64,000 nucleotides of DNA from Natrinema sp031626495 (lineage in GTDB: Archaea > Halobacteriota > Halobacteria > Halobacteriales > Natrialbaceae): NCBI RefSeq assembly GCF_031626495.1, contig NZ_JAMQOJ010000004.1, positions 310,001 through 374,000 on the forward strand, written 5' to 3'. Shown here one piece after another: positions 61,553-64,000 of this stretch. A model generated the notes under the pieces. That model was not told the DNA's origin and did no database searches. It saw only the letters and a list, made by a program, of their open reading frames with translations. Each line of letters begins with the position of its first letter. Within the stretch, counting starts at the first letter, position 1. Position numbers and translations under genes: made by a program.

Positions 61553-62056
61553 TCACTGGATCTCGATCTTTCGAACGAACGCGAGGTCGCGGATCGCGGT
61601 GATCACCTCGCCCGGGAGCGCCTCGTCGGTGATCAGGTAGAGCCGCGGCTCGTCGGTGAACTCCGGATCTTCGCTGATAGTCTGGCGGATCGAGATGCCG
61701 TGGTCGGCCAGCGTCCCCGTAATCTCGGCGACGATCCCCTCCTGTTCGGCGTCGTCGACGGCGATCGACAGCACCGTCAGATCCAGCACCGGCGCGAGGT
61801 CCATCAGGCTCGGCACCTGCGAGATGTTCTGGAAGATGCGCCGCAGTTCGGGGTCCTCGAGGATGACGTCCGTCGTCGAGTCGACGACTCGCCGGTCGAC
61901 GCCGATCTCGCGGGCGATCCCCGTGTTCGGAATCTCGATGCCGCCCGAGACGACCCGGCCGTCGTCGTTGACGGAGAAGCCCCGCTCGAGCAACAGGCGG
62001 ATGACCGCCTGCTGACTCGGCGATCCCTCGAATTTCTCCATGATCTCGTCGAACAT
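61553..62056 (-). CDS. ACT-domain amino-acid-binding regulator
   Basis: A 167-residue protein. The first 80 residues look like a helical DNA- or protein-binding part (IMEKFEGSPSQQAVIRLLLE, RGFSVNDDGRVVSGGIEIPN, then TGIAREIGVDRRVVDSTTDV). The rest is an ACT domain (LTVLSIAVDDAEQEGIVAEI, TGTLADHGISIRQTISEDPE). It probably senses an amino acid. The start is at 62056 (MFDEIMEKF). It converges with the DUF7522-like gene. Confidence 0.85.
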   Translation of the reverse strand: MFDEIMEKFEGSPSQQAVIRLLLERGFSVNDDGRVVSGGIEIPNTGIAREIGVDRRVVDSTTDVILEDPELRRIFQNISQVPSLMDLAPVLDLTVLSIAVDDAEQEGIVAEITGTLADHGISIRQTISEDPEFTDEPRLYLITDEALPGEVITAIRDLAFVRKIEIQ

Positions 62057-62157
62057 TCGTCGGTGAGTGTACGCACGCCGTGATATAATGTTCGGTGATC
62101 GGTTTCGGTGGACGTCCACGGAGCGTCCCTCGAGCCGGCGACGGTCGCTGGCTGACA

Positions 62158-62166
62158 CTTTTATAC
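62158..62166 (+). promoter_or_regulatory. TATA-like box of the zinc-finger gene
   Basis: cttttatac lies 22-30 nt before the ATG at 62188, supporting that start. Confidence 0.5.
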
Positions 62167-62187
62167 ACCGCCATTGATTGGTCAGAT

Positions 62188-62988
62188 ATGCATGCACTCC
62201 GGAGCTGTGATTTCTGTGGTGCCGACGCCGCCGGCGCGTTCGAGATCGTCCCACCCGAACTCGAGCCGACCGAGGCCGAACAACGCCGCGTCGTCCTCTG
62301 TGTCGACTGCAAGGACCGTCTCGAGGTGCTGATCGAACCGCTGCTCGCCCGCGCGGGTGCCGAAGACGAAACCGCTGCAGGCGACGAGGCCGACGCGAAC
62401 GACGGCGAGTCGGCAGGTACTGACTACGCCGTCGCCACAGCGGACGACTCGACACAGAAACGCGACCGAACGTCCAGTCCGAACGCGACCGTCTCCGAGC
62501 CGGACGCGGATCCGGAGTCCGGTGCCGACTCCGAGCCCGCCGAGAGCGAGAGCGAAACCGGGTCCGACGACAGTGCCGATACCGACTCGAGCGACGTGTC
62601 GCTCCTCGAAGACGGGATCACCTTCGAACACGGCGACGGTGCGGACGACTCCGAGGTCGACGCCGCGGAGGTCGCCGAGCTGGTAGCGGCGACCGACGGG
62701 AAGCCCGACTCCGGCGCGCCGGCGGAGAACGACGCCGGCCGGGATGGTGCTGACGAAGGGGACGAACCGGACGCCGAATCGACCGACGCCCCGACGAGCC
62801 CGCCGCCAGCCTACGGCAAGGTCGTCCGACTCCTTCGCAACCGCGAGTTTCCCATGCAGCGACGCGCCGTCGAGGAACTGGCCGCGGGAGCATACGACCT
62901 CGAGGACGACGAGGTCGAGGCGATCATCGACTACGCGCTCGAGGACGGCGAGTTCGTCGAGGAGCGCGGGATGCTCAGTCGGCCGTAA
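62188..62988 (+). CDS. Zinc-finger protein with long acidic linker
   Basis: A 266-residue protein. The N-terminus has two zinc-binding pairs (SCDFCGADA and LCVDCKD, residues about 7-60). Residues 60-205 are an extremely acidic, Ser/Thr-rich disordered linker. The C-terminal 60 residues are a helical domain (GKVVRLLRNREFPMQRRAVE, then YDLEDDEVEAIIDYALED). The layout suggests a tethered adaptor or DNA-binding protein. I know similar haloarchaeal proteins only as hypothetical. Confidence 0.7.
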   Translation: MHALRSCDFCGADAAGAFEIVPPELEPTEAEQRRVVLCVDCKDRLEVLIEPLLARAGAEDETAAGDEADANDGESAGTDYAVATADDSTQKRDRTSSPNATVSEPDADPESGADSEPAESESETGSDDSADTDSSDVSLLEDGITFEHGDGADDSEVDAAEVAELVAATDGKPDSGAPAENDAGRDGADEGDEPDAESTDAPTSPPPAYGKVVRLLRNREFPMQRRAVEELAAGAYDLEDDEVEAIIDYALEDGEFVEERGMLSRP

Positions 62989-62997
62989 CGGCCGGCG

Positions 62998-63585
62998 CTA
63001 CAGGGTCCCCTTCGTGCTGGGCGTCCCCTCGCGGCGCTCGTCGATCCGCGTTGCGTCGTCCATGCTACGAGCCAGCGCCTTGAACAGCGCCTCGACCTCG
63101 TGGTGGGCGTTCTCGCCGTCGACCGCGAGGTGGAGCGTCAGCCCTGCGTTCATCGACAGCGATTCGCCGAAGTGTCGCGCCATATCGCTGGTAAAGCCGC
63201 CGATCGACTCCTGAGAGAACGCCCCATCGAAGTAAAAGCGCGGCCGGCCGCTCACGTCGACGACGGTCTCCGCGACGGCTTCGTCCAGCGGTACCTTGCG
63301 GTCGGCGTACCGCACGATCCCTGCGCGGTCGCCCAGCGCCTCGTCGAACGCCTCTCCGAGGACGATCGCCACGTCCTCGACCGTGTGGTGATCGTCGATC
63401 TCGAGGTCGCCGTCGCACTCGATCTCGAGGTCGAACAGGCCGTGTTTGGCGAACGACGTCAGCATGTGATCGAAGAAGCCGATTCCCGTATCGACCATCG
63501 CCGCACCGGTTCCATCGACCTCGAGCGTACACTCGATCGTCGTTTCGGCCGTCTCGCGCGTGACCGTTGCCGTTCGCTCGCTCAT
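62998..63585 (-). CDS. hisB: Imidazoleglycerol-phosphate dehydratase
   Basis: A 195-residue HisB of normal length. It has GIGFFDHMLTSFAKHGLFDL, the metal-ligand blocks DHHTVEDVAIVLGEA and NAHHEVEALFKALARSM, and AFSQESIGGFTSDMARHFGE. It removes water from imidazole glycerol phosphate in histidine synthesis. No other his gene lies beside it, as often in haloarchaea where the pathway is scattered. The start is ATG 63585 (MSERTATVTRET). Confidence 0.95.
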   Translation of the reverse strand: MSERTATVTRETAETTIECTLEVDGTGAAMVDTGIGFFDHMLTSFAKHGLFDLEIECDGDLEIDDHHTVEDVAIVLGEAFDEALGDRAGIVRYADRKVPLDEAVAETVVDVSGRPRFYFDGAFSQESIGGFTSDMARHFGESLSMNAGLTLHLAVDGENAHHEVEALFKALARSMDDATRIDERREGTPSTKGTL

Positions 63586-63858
63586 GGGACAGTCATGCCG
63601 CCCCCGGTACAAGGCGATTCCGCTCGTCGGTGTCGCCGGCACAGCGGCCGTTCGCAGGCTTATCGATCGCGCGCTGACGGACGACGCTGAATACTGCCTC
63701 TAAAACAGCTATAAAACGTCTAAACAGATTTGAATTGGTTTGAAACCGATGTTATACCGCTAGTATCGGACTGAAACGGACCGAAACGACGCCAATTTTC
63801 GACCCGTTATATGATCTATGGGTTGAATGTCTCTATCGAGACGAGGTGTCCCGTTCCG

Positions 63859-64000
63859 ATGTCAAATCCCTCCCCCATTTCGAACGAATCGATCGCTCCG
63901 TCGAGCCCTGAGACGGAGCGCCAGCACCGACTCCTCCGGTCGGTCAAAGGCCCCGCACAGTTCCTGTCGTTCTGGGTCGCGATCGCCCTGCCCTTCGTGC
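63859..64000 (+). CDS. Small membrane protein, N-terminal part only
   Basis: From ATG 63859 the frame reads MSNPSPISNESIAPSSPETE, then RLLRSVKGPAQFLSFWVAIA and runs off the right end. The beginning of a membrane helix follows a polar leader. It resembles small haloarchaeal membrane proteins with L-x-R-S-V-x-G-P-x-Q-F, function unknown. An AT-rich stretch (63700-63820) with ttatat lies upstream. Confidence 0.55.
   Translation, partial: MSNPSPISNESIAPSSPETERQHRLLRSVKGPAQFLSFWVAIALPFV

Noticed and set aside
63660..63830. AT-rich repeated gaaac/taaac pieces before the last gene as an origin or CRISPR-like repeat
   Set aside because: The pieces are short and irregular, with no ORB-like inverted pairs or orc1/cdc6 gene nearby; probably promoter sequence.

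Overview
The window comes from a halophilic archaeon (class Halobacteria, probably the Natrialbales/Natrialbaceae). The evidence is high GC with very GC-rich third codon positions, strongly acidic proteins, many short-leader or leaderless genes with a TATA-like box 24-32 nt upstream of the start, and typical haloarchaeal families: FolC-FolP fusion, HTH_10 (Bat-type) regulators, SAMP2 ubiquitin-like modifier, archaeal AlaS, RfcS and an HdrD-like membrane Fe-S protein. I saw no rRNA, tRNA, CRISPR array or intact insertion sequence.

Region 1 (about 1.5-31.3 kb) is the most interesting part. It reads as a folate-based one-carbon and methylated-osmolyte island: a dimethylglycine/sarcosine dehydrogenase-like flavoprotein in one operon with EtfB and EtfA, FolC-FolP, formate-THF ligase, RidA, two BCCT (betaine/choline/carnitine/DMSP-type) transporters, a serine/threonine dehydratase, two FolD paralogues, a GcvT-family demethylase that looks like DmdA, a MetF-like reductase, a serine acetyltransferase and two adjacent HTH_10 regulators. 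Together they could import a methylated solute, move its methyl groups onto THF, oxidise them to formate with ATP gain, and send the glycine/serine residue to pyruvate or cysteine. Mixed in are a K+ channel with a NAD-binding domain, a GRAM-like protein, a universal stress protein and small zinc or membrane proteins. Several gaps here are unusually AT-rich and gene-poor.

Region 2 (31.5-57.7 kb) is mostly housekeeping: SAMP2, RfcS, AlaS, an HdrD-like Fe-S oxidoreductase that could accept electrons from ETF, Sua5/YrdC, a MIP18-family Fe-S assembly factor, a CNNM/CorC-type protein, a PiT phosphate transporter and Upp. It also holds several members of catalytic families that lack key residues: a histidine kinase without the phospho-acceptor His, an alpha/beta hydrolase without the nucleophile Ser, a C-terminally truncated AMP-binding protein, a Cas4-like protein without its nuclease residues and a cysteine-free redoxin.

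Region 3 (57.7-64 kb) contains a cupin, yigZ, an ACT-domain protein and hisB, separated by clear gene decay: a frameshifted membrane protein, a second eroded copy of that gene joined to a second copy of the yigZ 3' end, a fragment of an S9 peptidase, and a probable DUF2892 remnant.
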